From NCBI RefSeq assembly GCF_008831285.2, contig NC_045142.1, positions 5,339,501 through 5,403,500 of the forward strand: a DNA stretch of 64,000 nucleotides, read 5' to 3'. The translations under genes and the position numbers were made by a program. The notes beneath the pieces were generated by a model, which saw nothing but the letters and a program-made list of their open reading frames with translations, was not told the origin of the DNA and made no database searches. Below, one piece after another: positions 17,000-29,139 of this stretch (the stretch's first letter is position 1; every line of letters begins with the position of its first letter). The stretch comes from Nymphaea colorata. Lineage: Eukaryota > Streptophyta > Magnoliopsida > Nymphaeales > Nymphaeaceae.

Positions 17000-17410
17000 G
17001 TTTTGATTGTTTGATTATCAAGAAGGACAATAGTCAGCCACTTTTTGCATGTTCTTAGCAGAGATTCTGCAAACGGTAGGGGATCGAGGCTGGACGGGCA
17101 TAGAGGGAGATCATCATGGAGCGGGGGAACAGCGGGGATGGTGCTCACAACTCTTTCCCACGGTGACATAGGCATCTTTTACCATGATGGAGTGGCTACT
17201 GTGGGCCTTGCATCCTCGCTGGGAATAAAGGGCCGTGTCATTTTCGGTCATCCAAACTCCGAGGACAACAACATAGAAATTCGTTAAATGCACTTATGAG
17301 AATCTACATCTGTGATGCAACTTCCTATCGCAGCACTTAGGGTGAATTGTATGTTAATAAGATGTAATTTCTGTTAATTATCCGTAGTTGATGTCATGTA
17401 GAATCTCTAT
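17000..17410 (+). repeat. Dispersed repeat, partner at 23.04-23.43 kb
   Basis: 'ttttgattgtttgattat', 'gagattctgcaaacgg', 'gatcatcatgg', 'gtgggccttgcatcctcgct', 'tcatccaaactccgagg' and 'gatgtaatttct' follow in the same order in 23036-23430. A frame ending with GLASSLG.K...F.HPN is open in both copies, but its N-terminal halves differ by frameshifts and a stretch unique to this copy. It could be a captured gene fragment or an old retroposon; I do not recognise it. Confidence 0.75.
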
Positions 17411-17539
17411 TAGTATGATATAATTTCAATCGTAGCAATTAAGGTGAGTAAATAACACTAGTATATTGTAATTTATCTTGATCATCAATAGTTGATGTAA
17501 CTTTTTGTCTCTCTCTATGCATCTTTGTGTGTGTTTGTG

Positions 17540-17742
17540 GGGACAAAGGGAGAGGGGGGGGGGCAACAGAGTCTTGGCTCTCCTCAAATTTTAAAAACTT
17601 TAAAAAATTATATGAAAATCTAAAATATTTTAGTTTAATATATATATAAATTTTGAAAGTTTTTATTTCAGCTCCTGTTAAAATTTTGAAACTATAGTTT
17701 GGCCCATGTGACAAAACATTCCTGGCTTCACCCTTGCGTGTG
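17540..17742. mobile_element. MITE family B copy
   Basis: G-rich start, 'gtcttggctctcctcaaattttaaaaa', AT core, then 'agctcctgttaaaattttgaaac', 'ggcccatgtgacaaaa' and a right end 'ctggcttcacccttg'. The same order of blocks is seen at 8633-8841 and 34230-34416. The left end is blurred by a run of G, and no target-site duplication is evident. Confidence 0.6.
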
Positions 17743-19100
17743 TGAGTGTTTCCATCTAATGCATTATAGCGACGTCTAGCTAGGCTATCTCACTGATGTC
17801 TTCATCAATTCACCTACAAGAAGAGTACATCCATTTAGTAAATGAATCGCAGTAGATTAAAATGTGAAGTACCTTCTGTGTCGATGATCTGGGCTTGTGA
17901 TCAAATACAAGTGGTCGGACTGTAGGAGGCAGGCAAGGTAGGTCTGCCATATCAAGAAACTCTTTACAAAACGGAGCACTCAAGCTTGTCGGATCATTTG
18001 CCATTCGGATTATCTATAGAAGTATTAACCTTCACAGATGTGGTTGTCCATCAAGGAACATAGCAGCACCACCATGAAGACTTAACACATAATCAAGCGC
18101 TTATTGATTAGAAATATTCGATTAAGTATCGCCCATAAAGACAATGCCTGCAGAACTATTTAGGATGAAGACAAATGAATAATGTATCCTGCCACCTTTA
18201 GAGACATCACAAGCACGACCAATTTCAGAAAAGAAAAAGAAAACATTTAGAGCTAAAACACAATTGGGGATGATCATAGAGTGTTGCATAAGCACATTCT
18301 GCTAGAAAATGTTGTTCAAATGTATATCGTGGACCTAACTAGTAAAGGTCACGAAGTAGATCAATAAATAATGCCATCAAGTCATGCTACAGAGATAACT
18401 AAAAGCACACGTACTCTTCTTTTAGGGGGAAAATCTATAGAACCTTGATTTGAGTTTAGTTGAACTGATAATTCTATTTTTCTCACAGACATGGGCAAAT
18501 CCATATCCAAAAAGAAATTCAGTAGTGGCCACTCTACTGAATGGAAGCTTGACTTGGTTTGAGAATTCTATTATACCTCAAATGTGACATTGCGAAAGAA
18601 ATCCACCAACGCTACAAGAAAAGAATATATTGAAACGCAAGACCGTATTGCATCACTGTTTGATGGTAAATTGTTCCCTTCCCATGATGTATATGATGTC
18701 GTTGCATATGTATGCACAATTAGTTGCAAAATGTTCTTGCGTCATAGAATATGGTAATTTTGATTGTGAAATGTTACTACGTCATTGAATGCTCTATTCT
18801 TAGCATGACAGAGCAAACGGGCATACAATCTGGAAGACAAAATATGCTGATGAAAATGAAAAGAAAATTAAGGAAAGAAGTAATCAACCACCTCTTGATT
18901 ACAGCAATAAGAAAAGAAAAACTGTCAAACCAGCAAAGAAAATACAATTCCAGCGCATGAATCAATCAATCTGTAAACCAAAAGAAATATATCTTTTTAA
19001 GATTGGCTTGATGTAAATTGCCAAGTAAAACCTGACCTAACGATTATGGAGTGAGAGAGCATTGTCGTGGATGTAGGAGAACAATATTCTGAACCATGAT
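17743..19100. other. Intergenic, no gene recognised
   Basis: No protein or RNA family was seen. 'gctacaagaaaagaat' at about 18611 resembles a CACTA-type terminus but is isolated. The upper end probably belongs to the LTR that stops at 19139; its left border could not be set. Confidence 0.4.
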
Positions 19101-20680
19101 TCTGAGTAATTTCTTTTTGCCTTTGCTTGTTTTCTAACATGGTATCAAAGCTTTCATCCACCGGAAGACCTGATACAACGTGGAAATCTAGTCGACCAGA
19201 TGGCATCAGGAGAGGACGACCAGTCCAATAGATTCGCTAGAACTCAAGGTACATTCCTACCATTTTTGAGATGTGCTGTTTTGAAGGAAAAAAACGATCA
19301 CAGCCGGATTTGGGCGGAAACCAGCGGTGCTACTGGGCATTCCACCGCAACAATGACTGGTTCTTCAAATTTTCATTGAATTTGGGATTTTTTCAGCGAT
19401 TTGGTGCATTAATCTAGCACTTTACCCTTTTATCTGCATGTTACCTTCACTTGAAGTTGATTTCTACCACTGAGTTGATTTCTGTCATTGATTACAGAGA
19501 TTTGAATCAAATTCATGTGAAAATTGGGCGCAGAGTCTAGTGGTAGAAGTAGCAGAACAGAGTATAACAGACGGTGCTTTTTATCCTTCTTGGCGTTGTT
19601 TACTAGAAGGGCCTTAGCAATCGAGTATGGATCGACTGGATTGGTAAGCAACTAGAGATCTTCTGGACAAAGTTTCCGAAATTTTTGCAGATTCCATGAA
19701 AAATCTGTAACTTTTTGAAGTGTTCCTTGTTTCTGTAAAACAGACAGGGTGTGGCAGCACCTGATTCCGGTAGCAAATACTGTCAGCATTGTCAGCTCTG
19801 ATGACAACAGAGATCGAGCAAGGGCTCTTTGGGATCGCCTGCATCCCAGGATTCTTTTTGCAAAATTTCAGAATTTTTGGAACAGTCGTTGAGGATATTT
19901 GAATGTCCTATTGTTGCCGTGACACTTATGAACCAGTAGACAAGGCGTTTTCAGGAGTTAAAAGCGTGACTTCCAAGGATGTGCATTTTTCAATGGAGAT
20001 GAATTAGAAGTCAAGCAAGGTGACGTTGGATTTGGGCAATGTCTAGTATTTTTGAACCAATTTTCAGATTTTTTGGATGATCCTATGAACCGCTACAAAA
20101 TTTGTGAAGCGTTACAGAATTTACAAGTGTTGCAGGTTTTCTCAACCTCCCTGCGACCTCCTGTGAGTGCCCTGTTTTCTTTCCCAGTTTCGTTTGGTAG
20201 TCGTCGTCACTCAACTTGATCGACTACAAATAAACATCAATATGTTGCCCAGCATCCTCTCCGTGGTCTATTCATGGCGTCAATGAGAGATTCAATAGGG
20301 ACGTCATTACAAGGTACTTCTTTACTTGTCTGCACCAACAAATTTACAACAATATATGAACATCAAGTTGACTACAGATAATTTTTTATTATGGGAATCG
20401 CAACTTCTGTCTCTACTGTATTCACACGATTTGCTTGGATTCATTGATGGATCTAAACCATGTCCAAATTAATATATCACCAGTGGTGATAGAAAATCTC
20501 AATCCATTAATCTTGAGTATGTGACCTCAATCCATTAATCTTGAGTATGTGACCTGGATGTAAGAAGACCAACTTCTCTTAAAATAATATCATTTCTTTT
20601 CTGTCTGAAACGGTTTTTGCACAAGAACGGACTTAAAAGAAGTCATATGAAGTTTGGAATGCTCTCAAATGGTCACGTCT
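19101..20680 (+). mobile_element. Ty1/copia relic: LTR end, primer site and decayed gag
   Basis: 'ttttctaaca' at 19130-19139 is followed directly by TGGTATCAAAGC at 19140-19151, a one-base variant of the usual copia primer-binding site complementary to initiator Met-tRNA. A gag N-terminus reads from 20359: KLTTDNFLLWESQLLSLL, then SHDLLGFIDGSKPCPN, a stop, and after a small tandem duplication pieces such as ISFLSETVFAQE and KSYEVWNALKWS. These match the order of the plant copia gag domain (UBN2/Retrotran_gag type). Several stops and frame changes disable it. No protease, integrase or reverse transcriptase was found, so the element is truncated. Confidence 0.8.
20498..20553 (+). repeat. 28-bp tandem duplication inside the copia gag relic
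   Basis: 'ctcaatccattaatcttgag' plus 'tatgtgac' occurs twice in direct succession at 20498 and 20526. The two units look identical, which suggests a recent duplication in dead sequence. Confidence 0.9.
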
Positions 20681-21712
20681 GAAAACTGAAAAGAAATACC
20701 CCTTCCAAGGACTAACCTGAAAAAGGAAGAAAAACAAGGGAGAATTAGATAACACGTCTTAAGTTTAATTAACTGAGAAGAAAAATTCTGCAGAAGGATG
20801 TGAAAGAACTGGGTTTCCTTTTCTATTAGGTTTTGGGGCCACCACTTTAGACAGACGAAAGACTTGGACTCGGCAAACAATTAATGTAAAAAACACAAAA
20901 AAAAAAATTGTTTTTATTTCATATACCAGGGACTGGAGCATGTCCCTCAGTTGAGATTCAAAAGTTTTATATTAATCGAGCAGTTTTACTTACATTCATG
21001 AACAGGGGCTTTCGGTTTGACAGTCAACAAGGGTATGAAGATGAATATAAAACATGAAACCGAAGTCATAATAGATGCTTTGTCTAATTTGTTAATAATT
21101 GGATTAAAATTTATCTAGTCGGGTTATTGGATTCATATCAGATATAATCAAATACCGAATTATATCAGAACCACAAGAGGAATTGCCTGGGAAAAGAAAC
21201 CATTTTCTCCATCAAATACAGCCAAAGTTGTCGCTAGAAAACCAAAAAAAGGAACAATGAAAAATTTGGTTGATCACGGCTGTACTCACGGCCTATAGTC
21301 GATGAGTGTGGATGTTGCCCTAATTAATTAAGTGCTGGACATGTATGGGACAAATATTTGTGGGTATTAATTACGAGCAAGTTCTTCGCGTGTTAGGTTC
21401 TTATAAGAACCTTCTAAAAGCTTCTAATGCACCATCCTTTTCAATATATATGTGTGTGAGGGGAGAGTTGGGAGAGTAAAAAAAAACTTTTCTTATTAGT
21501 GGGAGAAAGAAAGAGGATAAAAAGTTACGGTTGCCAACTTATATGCAACATTCAACTTTGTTAGACGCTATGTTCCGCTATTGATGTTGTGTCATGGAAC
21601 AGTCCACTTATTGTGGAAATGAGGATTTTCTCGAGTAAATTTGGATTACTTGTCATGTAAACTTGCGATACATTTTAGAATGATTCGTATGCACTTGTTG
21701 GCTGTGGTACTT
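20681..21712. other. Intergenic, no gene recognised
   Basis: AT-rich sequence between the copia relic and a MITE. Nothing further identified; continuation of the copia element is not visible in any frame. Confidence 0.45.
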
Positions 21713-21943
21713 CAGGGCAGAGGTGGAGGGACTGGGAGAGACGGCTTGGGCCGTGGCCCGGGTGGGCACAGGAAAAAAAAAATTATATTGAAAAAATCAA
21801 ATTTTTTTATTTTGACCCGACCCGTCGTTCCTCTTGGCCTGACATGTCGCTTTTTTTTGTCCGACCGGCCGACATGTCGCTTTTTTTGGTCCGACCGGCA
21901 GACAGTTTAGCGGGACCCTCATAAAAATCCTGCTCCCCCCCTG
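21713..21943 (+). mobile_element. hAT-like MITE (family A)
   Basis: Starts CAGGGCAGAGGTGGAGGG, then gggccgtggcccgggtgggc, an A-rich block, 'ttttgacccgacccgtcg', and ends 'ctccccccctg'. It contains two copies of 'gacatgtcgctttttttt' plus 'gtccgaccggc', an internal tandem duplication. Inner order matches 16304-16501. No clear target-site duplication. Confidence 0.75.
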
Positions 21944-22299
21944 CTTCAAGGCAACGATGCTAACACAGTTTCCACGTACGCATTAATTGATTATTGTAAA
22001 GCTATGTAACATATATGAGAAAATATGTGGTACTAACTGGGTGCCGACGGCCGAACCATTCGGCAGGAATTATTATTTTCTGTCTTCAATCTGTTGTAGA
22101 TGTAGATTGATGAACATAAACTGCTTATCTGAAATTGAGTTTACTTAGTTGTGCAAGTCCAATATGTAAGCTGGGCGTCCAAGTACATTAAAGAAGAAAA
22201 TGGTAATTCAATAACCCTCAAAGATATGATATTACATCTGGTAGCATGGCCCAAGCTTTGATAGTCGCATGCCTTTCATGGCATGGACATCCATGCACA

Positions 22300-22460
22300 G
22301 ATCAGGAAAAAAAAATATTTTTTATTGAAAAAATCAATTTTTTTTAGTTTGGTTCGACCCGTCACTCCTTTTGGCCAGACATATCGCTCTTCTTAGCTTG
22401 ACCCATGAACCGTTTGGCTCATCCCTGAAAAAAATGTTGACTCTGTCTCTGCATGGCACC
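22300..22460 (+). mobile_element. Family A MITE fragment
   Basis: 'aggaaaaaaaaatatttttt', 'attgaaaaaatcaatttttt', 'ttggttcgacccgtcactcc' and 'catccctgaaaaaaatgttg' follow the family A order, ending near 'gactctgtctctgcatgg'. The GC-rich left end (ggcccggg) is missing, so this is truncated. Confidence 0.6.
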
Positions 22461-22780
22461 ATTCCCATTCCGCGATCGTCGGGCTGTCGGTGCAAAGGGA
22501 AAACACCCGCTGAAGGAACCAGCTCTGTCGCCTGCCGGTCATCCTGCTGGAATCCCATGCGGTTGCCGGAGGAACCTGCAATGGTGGTTGGAGACTCTCC
22601 TCGGTCGAACCGGTTCGCTTGACCATTCAATGCAGTTGACCCAGTCATCTCGCCCGGTTCACACAATAAACCTGGTGATACAAAATTAGAACATTGGGTC
22701 AGGGGTCATTCCCGACCCATTTACATAGATCCAAACCCAAAAGGAAGTGTGGGTCTGGATTTAGATTAATTGACTGCCCA
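22461..22780. other. GC-richer unique stretch, no gene recognised
   Basis: Overlapping frames of about 80-110 codons are open on both strands, as expected of GC-rich DNA. Their translations have no motif I recognise. Possibly carried in by the flanking MITEs. Confidence 0.4.
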
Positions 22781-22784
22781 AACC

Positions 22785-22940
22785 GAATGGCCCGGGTGAA
22801 CCCATGAAAAAAAAAATTACAATGAAAAAATCAAATTTTTTTAGTTTGACTCGATCGATCGCTCCTCGTCGCTCCTCTTGGCTTGACTCTGGCTCGGCTC
22901 GTTTTGGCCCAACCCTAGAAAAAATCGTAGTTTCGCCCCT
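22785..22940 (+). mobile_element. Family A MITE, left end truncated
   Basis: 'aatggcccgggtgaacccat', an A-rich block, 'tagtttgactcgatcgatcg', 'ctcctcgtcgctcctcttgg', then 'cgtagtttcgcccctg' as right terminus. The right end is intact; the CAGGGGC left end is absent. Confidence 0.65.
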
Positions 22941-23035
22941 GGTTGATGCCCCACCCTTAGGCCGGCGGTGGCCACTTTCTTGACATCTCATGCTGACCGA
23001 GAGGCTTTGGGAATCAAGGAAGAGGCTGCCCTATA

Positions 23036-23430
23036 TTTTGATTGATTGTTTGATTATAAAGTAGACATGAGGACAATAGCCAACTAGTTTGCATGTTCTT
23101 ACCAGAGATTCGGCAAACGGGGGGCGATGAAGGCCGCGACGGATGCTGAGGGAGATCATCATGCAGGAGATGGTGGTCATCACTCTTTTCGTGGCTGCTG
23201 GATGGTGGTCATCACTCTTTTCGTGGCTGCTGTGGGCCTTGCGTCCTCGCTGGGAACAAAGGACGGTGTCCTTTTCGATCATCCAAACGCCGAGGGCGTC
23301 CACATACGAATTCTCCATCAAATGCACTTCTGAAAATAGTGCATGAAAATCTACATCTGTGATGGCACTTAGGGTGAATTAAGGATACTAATAAGATGTA
23401 ATTTCTCTTAGTTATGGGTAGTTGATATCA
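23036..23430 (+). repeat. Dispersed repeat, partner at 17.0 kb, with 30-bp tandem
   Basis: Aligns in order with 17000-17410. It contains a direct tandem duplication of about 30 bp: 'gtggtcatcactcttttcgt' followed by 'ggctgctggat', at about 23174-23233. The partner copy lacks this tandem. Not recognised as a gene. Confidence 0.75.
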
Positions 23431-23514
23431 TGTAATATAATCCCGTCTTCTAAGCCTTCGAATAAAATTTCTTCAAAAGTTCTTGAGTGCTGATCTTCTT
23501 CGTAAGGTAGACCC

Positions 23515-23682
23515 GGTGGTGCGGCCCCGGTCGGCCGGCCCGATCCGGCCCGCTATATATTGAAAAATATTTTTTTTATTTTTTAAAATTTAATAATATG
23601 TATTTTATTATTAAAAAATAATTTTTATATTATAAAAAACTATTTTACAATGTAAAATTATTTTATTATTAAAAAATAATTT
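23515..23682. mobile_element. Family D repeat at the receptor-gene breakpoint
   Basis: 'gcggccccggtcggccggcc' then 'cgatccggcccgctatatat' followed by an AT-only core (ttattattaaaaaataattt, twice). Same composition as 13915-14131, 39729-39964 and 41690-41985. Its AT-rich side directly abuts the last recognisable codon of the receptor ectodomain at about 23683-23685, so insertion with deletion, or rearrangement at this element, probably removed the 3' part of the gene. Confidence 0.6.
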
Positions 23683-24783
23683 TTGTGAAACAGCTGCCAC
23701 ACCAGAGGGCCCAACAGAGACAGTCAGGATGCCTAGACCAGAAGTGGCAGGTAGAACAAAGTCAAAATAACGAGGGGTTACCAAGGACTGTGTTTGAGCA
23801 GATAGATCCAGATCAGAGGCTGCAAGAGAGCTTCCAATGTAAACATTGAATATGAGCTGCCCCAACGCCTTGCTAGTTATGTCACAAAAGTGCATTCGGA
23901 CTAAGTAAGAGTAGCTAAAATCCAATGAAAACTGCCATGTTATGTTAAACAAGTTTGTTGCAGAGTTTTGTGGACTCATCATTTGAGCAGTAGTGTACAC
24001 AATGGCTGGTGCAGTGTCTGGAGTGGCACCTCCCGTATGATATGTAAGTATCTGACTTGTTGTAACGTTAATAGCAGCATTTTTGTGAAGCAAAAAGTCC
24101 TGATCAGATGCCCATGTTCTTTGAAGCGAGTCAGTGGCTGGACTAACTACAGGACCACCCATATTCAGTCTGAATGACGTCAATAAAGCTACAGATGCAA
24201 GTCCGTTGTAGGAATTCAAGGGATTCAAAGTCAGGGCATCGTCTGAAATGAGTCCGGGGGGAAGCGAAACAACTTCGATTGCATTAACAAATGCTACCGA
24301 ATTATCCAAAGGAACGAAACTCAAAACCGGACTGTCTGAATTTACAACAACTGAATATTCCATAAACACTGGAGAAGAGGTATTTTGAACCCGGAAATTG
24401 CTAAGAAGAACAGTATCTTGTGTCTGAACATCAAAGCTTGCAGTTGTAAGATCATACGTCTGATAAGTGAAGGGGAAGAAATGGAGACGAACCCAATGCC
24501 GTCCTTTGCTCTTGATTGGAAATGTATAAGACGACTTACTGGTGAAGATGCGTGCCGTCCGGTAGAGTGCCGATCCGGCGACAGGAGCAACTGGGCTGGA
24601 ACTTGTGGTGCCAAGAATGTTCTTGCCTGTCGAAACAGAAAACGAGGAGCCGGGATTGTCGCCGATGAAATTGCAGCCGTCAATGGTGGTATTCGTGGAA
24701 GATCCACAGTCAAAAAGGTAATTGTCCACCGGCGTAAAGGCAGTAGCCAACATAAATATAGCCAGAAGAACGCATTTCTCCAT
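23611..24783 (-). pseudogene. Truncated CrRLK1L receptor kinase, malectin-like ectodomain only
   Basis: The frame from ATG 24783 runs 390 codons to a stop at 23611. Residues 1-18 look like a signal peptide. Residues 20-366 match the tandem malectin-like ectodomain of the THESEUS1/HERCULES group: DNYLFDCGS (20-28), GRHWVRLHFFPF (94-105), FVNAIEV (165-171), RLNMGGP (205-211), RTWASDQDFLL (222-232), FNITWQF (279-285), VRMHFCDI (295-302), SVGPS (356-360). Intact members continue through an 'NAxLNGLEI' segment, a transmembrane helix and a Ser/Thr kinase, about 820-850 residues in all. Here, after Q367, the frame enters AT-rich repeat DNA and codes 23 unrelated residues. Family members are normally intronless, so a missing exon is unlikely. 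The frame is also open upstream to a Met at 24942, but the signal peptide favours 24783. No kinase domain was found anywhere in the window. A secreted ectodomain fragment could still be made if transcribed. Confidence 0.88.
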
Positions 24784-26008
24784 TTTGATGAACAGAAGTT
24801 GGTATCTTGAGCTAAGAACAAGCTTCTGGATCGAAAGGACTAAGTTTTGCACAAAGTTCCTGATCCTTGGTACCCAAAGACAAGTTCCTATATGGTAAAT
24901 TCTATATAAAACCCCAAGTTTGGTCAGAGAAGGATATACCACTTTATGCTAAATCAAAAGCAGACCAAATAGAGGAAATAGAGAAGAGAACCAACAGCCA
25001 GAAACTTGAAAGCTACATGAACAGCACCCAAGATCGATAACAAAACCCAAACTTAATTGCCACAAAAGGTCCCATCTTCAAAGGAGTAGACGAGAGAAAC
25101 AAGAGAACCCATTTTCACATCTGAAGGCCATTACCCATTTTCAGCATGTGAAAGCCACTAAAAACCGAAGTTTATTCTACCAACCAGAATTTCTGAAAGC
25201 AGGATTGAAGAGCTGAGTGGGAGAGAAGAAAAGGAGGGAAAGGTCCAAGAAAAGGTAGGGTAAGAGCAAGGAGGCAGTCACAACCTGACCTTTTCTCTTG
25301 ATGGCAGAGGAGATAAGGAGGCCTGCAAAAGCATGAAGCGATCATCGTTGGAGTATCATTTGGGTCAGTTATCCTATTTCTATTGCTAGTTGGTTGTGTC
25401 ATCTAAGCATGCCTTCAAATCCAACATCCCAAACCATCACCTGATGTAGTGATGGAGATTAATGTAGGTAAGGCTTTTCATTCCTAAATATGCCTTAACA
25501 TGCTCTGTTTGAATTGATTGCCAATGGAAAACTGCATTAGCTTTCCAGCTCCATCTAGTAAATAGGCCAACACCATCAAACAAGTGAGTCCAATGCATGT
25601 GAACCTGCTCAAACCTCTTGAAGACAGTATATATGAATCGTGTCATTGATATGCAATCTCATCTAGAAAAAAATTTTCTATGTGCAATGGTCATGTGAGT
25701 TGGAAGAACAGGCTTCAATTTCCTTCAGACTATTACTATCTTCACCAGTCACATAGTATAGAAGTGAGATTCATCCTCATTCTCTTAGCCATGCTCTACG
25801 GCCGAGCGTGGCTCCAAACACAGACAAAATCCACATTTGTCTAGATCTGTATTTGTCGATTGTGGACTGATCCAAAACTACATTTGTCTAAATCAATTCA
25901 GATACTGTTAAATTTTCAGCACTCATTATTCTTTTGTTTGTATTAGTTGTTTATCTTAGAAGAGTAAGACATTTGAGGCTTCGAAAACCCCAACCTTTTG
26001 CTAATTCC
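24784..26008. other. Upstream flank of the receptor relic; possible TM relic on + strand
   Basis: Contains the former promoter side of the truncated receptor gene. On the plus strand, 25338-25403 reads AIIVGVSFGSVILFLLLVGC plus VI, then stop: a 22-residue hydrophobic run like a receptor-kinase transmembrane helix but in the opposite orientation. It may be chance. Otherwise no gene recognised. Confidence 0.4.
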
Positions 26009-29000
26009 ACCTAGTGGATACATCATGAGAATGGCCTACCACCCATGGCCTGCCCCCTACTTGACGATCATATTCTTTTATTTTTCATGCTCTAATTGGT
26101 TAAACTTATATACTTGATACTGATGGTTTCCTTGGAAAATATCCAAACAGCGTACCCCCTGTGATAGTGATGGATCAACAGAAGTCTTCTGGCTAAGGAG
26201 GTGGGTGGAAGTTGGAATCTGAAATCTCATCTTCTTGTAAGCAAGTTTTAGGCAAAGGTTACAAATGGATTGGTTTTCATCTAAAAACTCCTGTTGGCAT
26301 TTTGCCATTTGCATTTGGATTTGAGAAGCTGGATCCAATTTGGGGTCAGATTGGATTCGCATTACTCGTGAAAATTGGATGCAGTTTGTATGTAGATCAA
26401 AATTCAATCCGTAGGTGAACTTTTACGTGTAAAATGCATGATTTTTTGCTACTTTTCTTGTCAGATCAAATGTGTTTATCTCCTATACAGCTTTTTTGGA
26501 TTTGACAACAGCAGATTGATCTTTTTAGGTTCAGAATTCAATTTGGATTCAAAAATTAATATTTCAGTTTTGATAAGAATATTCAAATACAGTAAGATCC
26601 AGTACAAACCTAATCTATGTAGTTTACACTGGTATAAGAGGTGCCCAAGTTTGGAAAAGGAAAACTGCCAATAGTTTAATGCCCTAAAAACAAAATTATA
26701 TGTGTATTTTTATACAAAACTCCCTACCTTCTCTCCTTCTATACAGTTAAAATATCATTTTCACAGTTAATATTCAACAAGGTCACCAAATTCCTATGGT
26801 CAGCTCAGCTGACATGAAATTACAATTATACCCAAAATGTAAGAGAGCTCATTTCCATTAGCACTCAACATGCACGGAAAGGCAAAATTTACATTCGCGC
26901 ATTTTGGTTAATTTTACATATTAGATTGGTTAATAATACTAAGCCAGGTTGTAACTAATGATTATAAAGCATTTGGTATGTTGTAAAGAATATTAAAATT
27001 TAAATGTGCTCTCTATGCCATCAAGGCCGAAAACATATAACAAAATTAAGGTAAAAAGGTAACGTAAATATATGCAGATTTATGGGGAGATATAACTTGG
27101 TGGCTGGTACTCAAGTAGGACTAACTCCTAACGTATATCCGCTAGTTCTTACCATATACTACTTTTATAGTATAAGATGCCACTCACCTACAACCAAGTG
27201 TCACGTAAACCTAACCCTAACTTATACATAAAGCTAAGAAAATCAATACACCACACACCATGTTCAGTATTGAAAGATGTTAGCTGGTTTTCTTAGGTAA
27301 CCGATGATATAAGTATCCATAAACAATTTTATCTCTGCAACCAATTGTTTGGTTCCGAGGTGGGAAGAAATCTGCCTGCTTAGACATCAAGCTTTCACTT
27401 TCCAAGAACTTCCTTTTATTTTAGGGTGAGTGGTTATTTTTTCATTACTCTAAAGAGATTCCATAGCCGCCACCTTTCCATCTCCTCCTCTTTTTGTGCC
27501 TCCCATCCATGGGGTTCACAGAGCATGCTTTAGGACATCTGTGGCTCATGACTCCTTGAAATGTTAATTTAATATTGCTACTTAGGTGAACTTATGTCCA
27601 ATTACATGGAATAGCCCCACAAAATTAGGGACACTACTTCATGGTCAAATTGAAAATTTGTTGACCATATAAAAAATTTACGATCTCCCGTATAATGGGT
27701 CGTGACAGCGACAAAGGGTTTCACAACACATTATAACCCCTTTGGAGTGGATCACCATGCCGCCTAAATACACCCCTTTCTAGGAACTTGTTTCCATTTC
27801 TCTACGTGTCCTAGCAGCTTGTTTTCTTAATTAAGTTTTTGTTAGCAATTTCTACTAGCTTTGTTTGTTATGCATAGCATATTCAAGAATCATATTTAAG
27901 AAAAAAGTAGAATATGTAAAGAAATTACAATAGATTCTTAAGCCAATGGAGTTGTAAACAGTTCCAATGAAAGCTGCCCAGGATCACTGTCCCATCTTAT
28001 TAATCTAATAGAGTTGTTAACAGTTGATTATTGACTACTTGCTTTTTTTTTTTTGATATATGGTGAACATTTTAATGTAGTAAAATGTCTTGGATTTTAA
28101 AATGAATGAAAGTCTGTGATTTTGGAGTGCTTGTGGCTTGCGCAATTAAATGAGCTAGTTTACCAATGGAAGAAGGTTTAATGGAAAGGGTAACTAAGCC
28201 ACAGTTTTATGAATAAGACATATGAGCCATGAAATATCTTAAGGTTATAGTTTCTACTAAGGAATGTGATTGTACAAGAGGTGTCTCTCTTCCCATCTAT
28301 AGTCAAACTAAGGCTGATGCCACTCCAAATTTAGAGATAATCTTATCCGGCCAGAAGGAGGCAACAAACAAATAAATCCAACAACTTCAAAACAGTCGTA
28401 AAAAAGAGGAAAACATGCTATACAAATGGAGACAAGAAAAAATTGGGCAATAACAGAGCAGCTTGTGTTTGATTAGATGGGGAGGAAGGAAAAACAATTC
28501 CAAATCCAAATCGCATATTCATCTTGACTTATATTAGATGAGATGGAAGTAAAGCATTACGGATTGCATCTCTAACGTTCATTGATTAAAAAACAAGTCT
28601 CTATTCATATTTCTTATGGCCGAATTGATGATACTATATATTAAAGCTGGGTCCAGACGTGTTTTTAGAATCATTTATAGATTTCCGTGAGCCTCGTGGC
28701 TGTCAGCTGTTCACTTGGTTTCTATACACGAAACTTAGGCTTTTAAGATACCGAAGGCGCATAAACTAACCCCAAAATAGTACTCAACAGATCATGCAAG
28801 TGCGTTCTTATTTGGTCCGAATTTCTCTGTGAAGCTAAAGGACTTCATTTATATTATATGTGTAGTGTTCAATGCATGGATCCGAGTGTTATATATATAA
28901 ATATATAGTAACTGAATGATCAAGCTCAGAGTTACAAGCTCACTTAAACATTATGATGAATGGCTGACAAGAAAAACAAAGAGGAAAATATGTGAACTAA

Positions 29001-29032
29001 TATTACATAAAAAAAATGTTCATTTTTTTTAA

Positions 29033-29139
<107 letters not shown>

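Noticed and set aside
22334-22689. Overlapping 77-110 codon frames on both strands
   Set aside because: GC-rich stretch next to MITE fragments; no motif, and mutually exclusive frames.
23968-24821. Frames of 69-159 codons overlapping the receptor relic
   Set aside because: Shadow frames of the malectin-like coding sequence.
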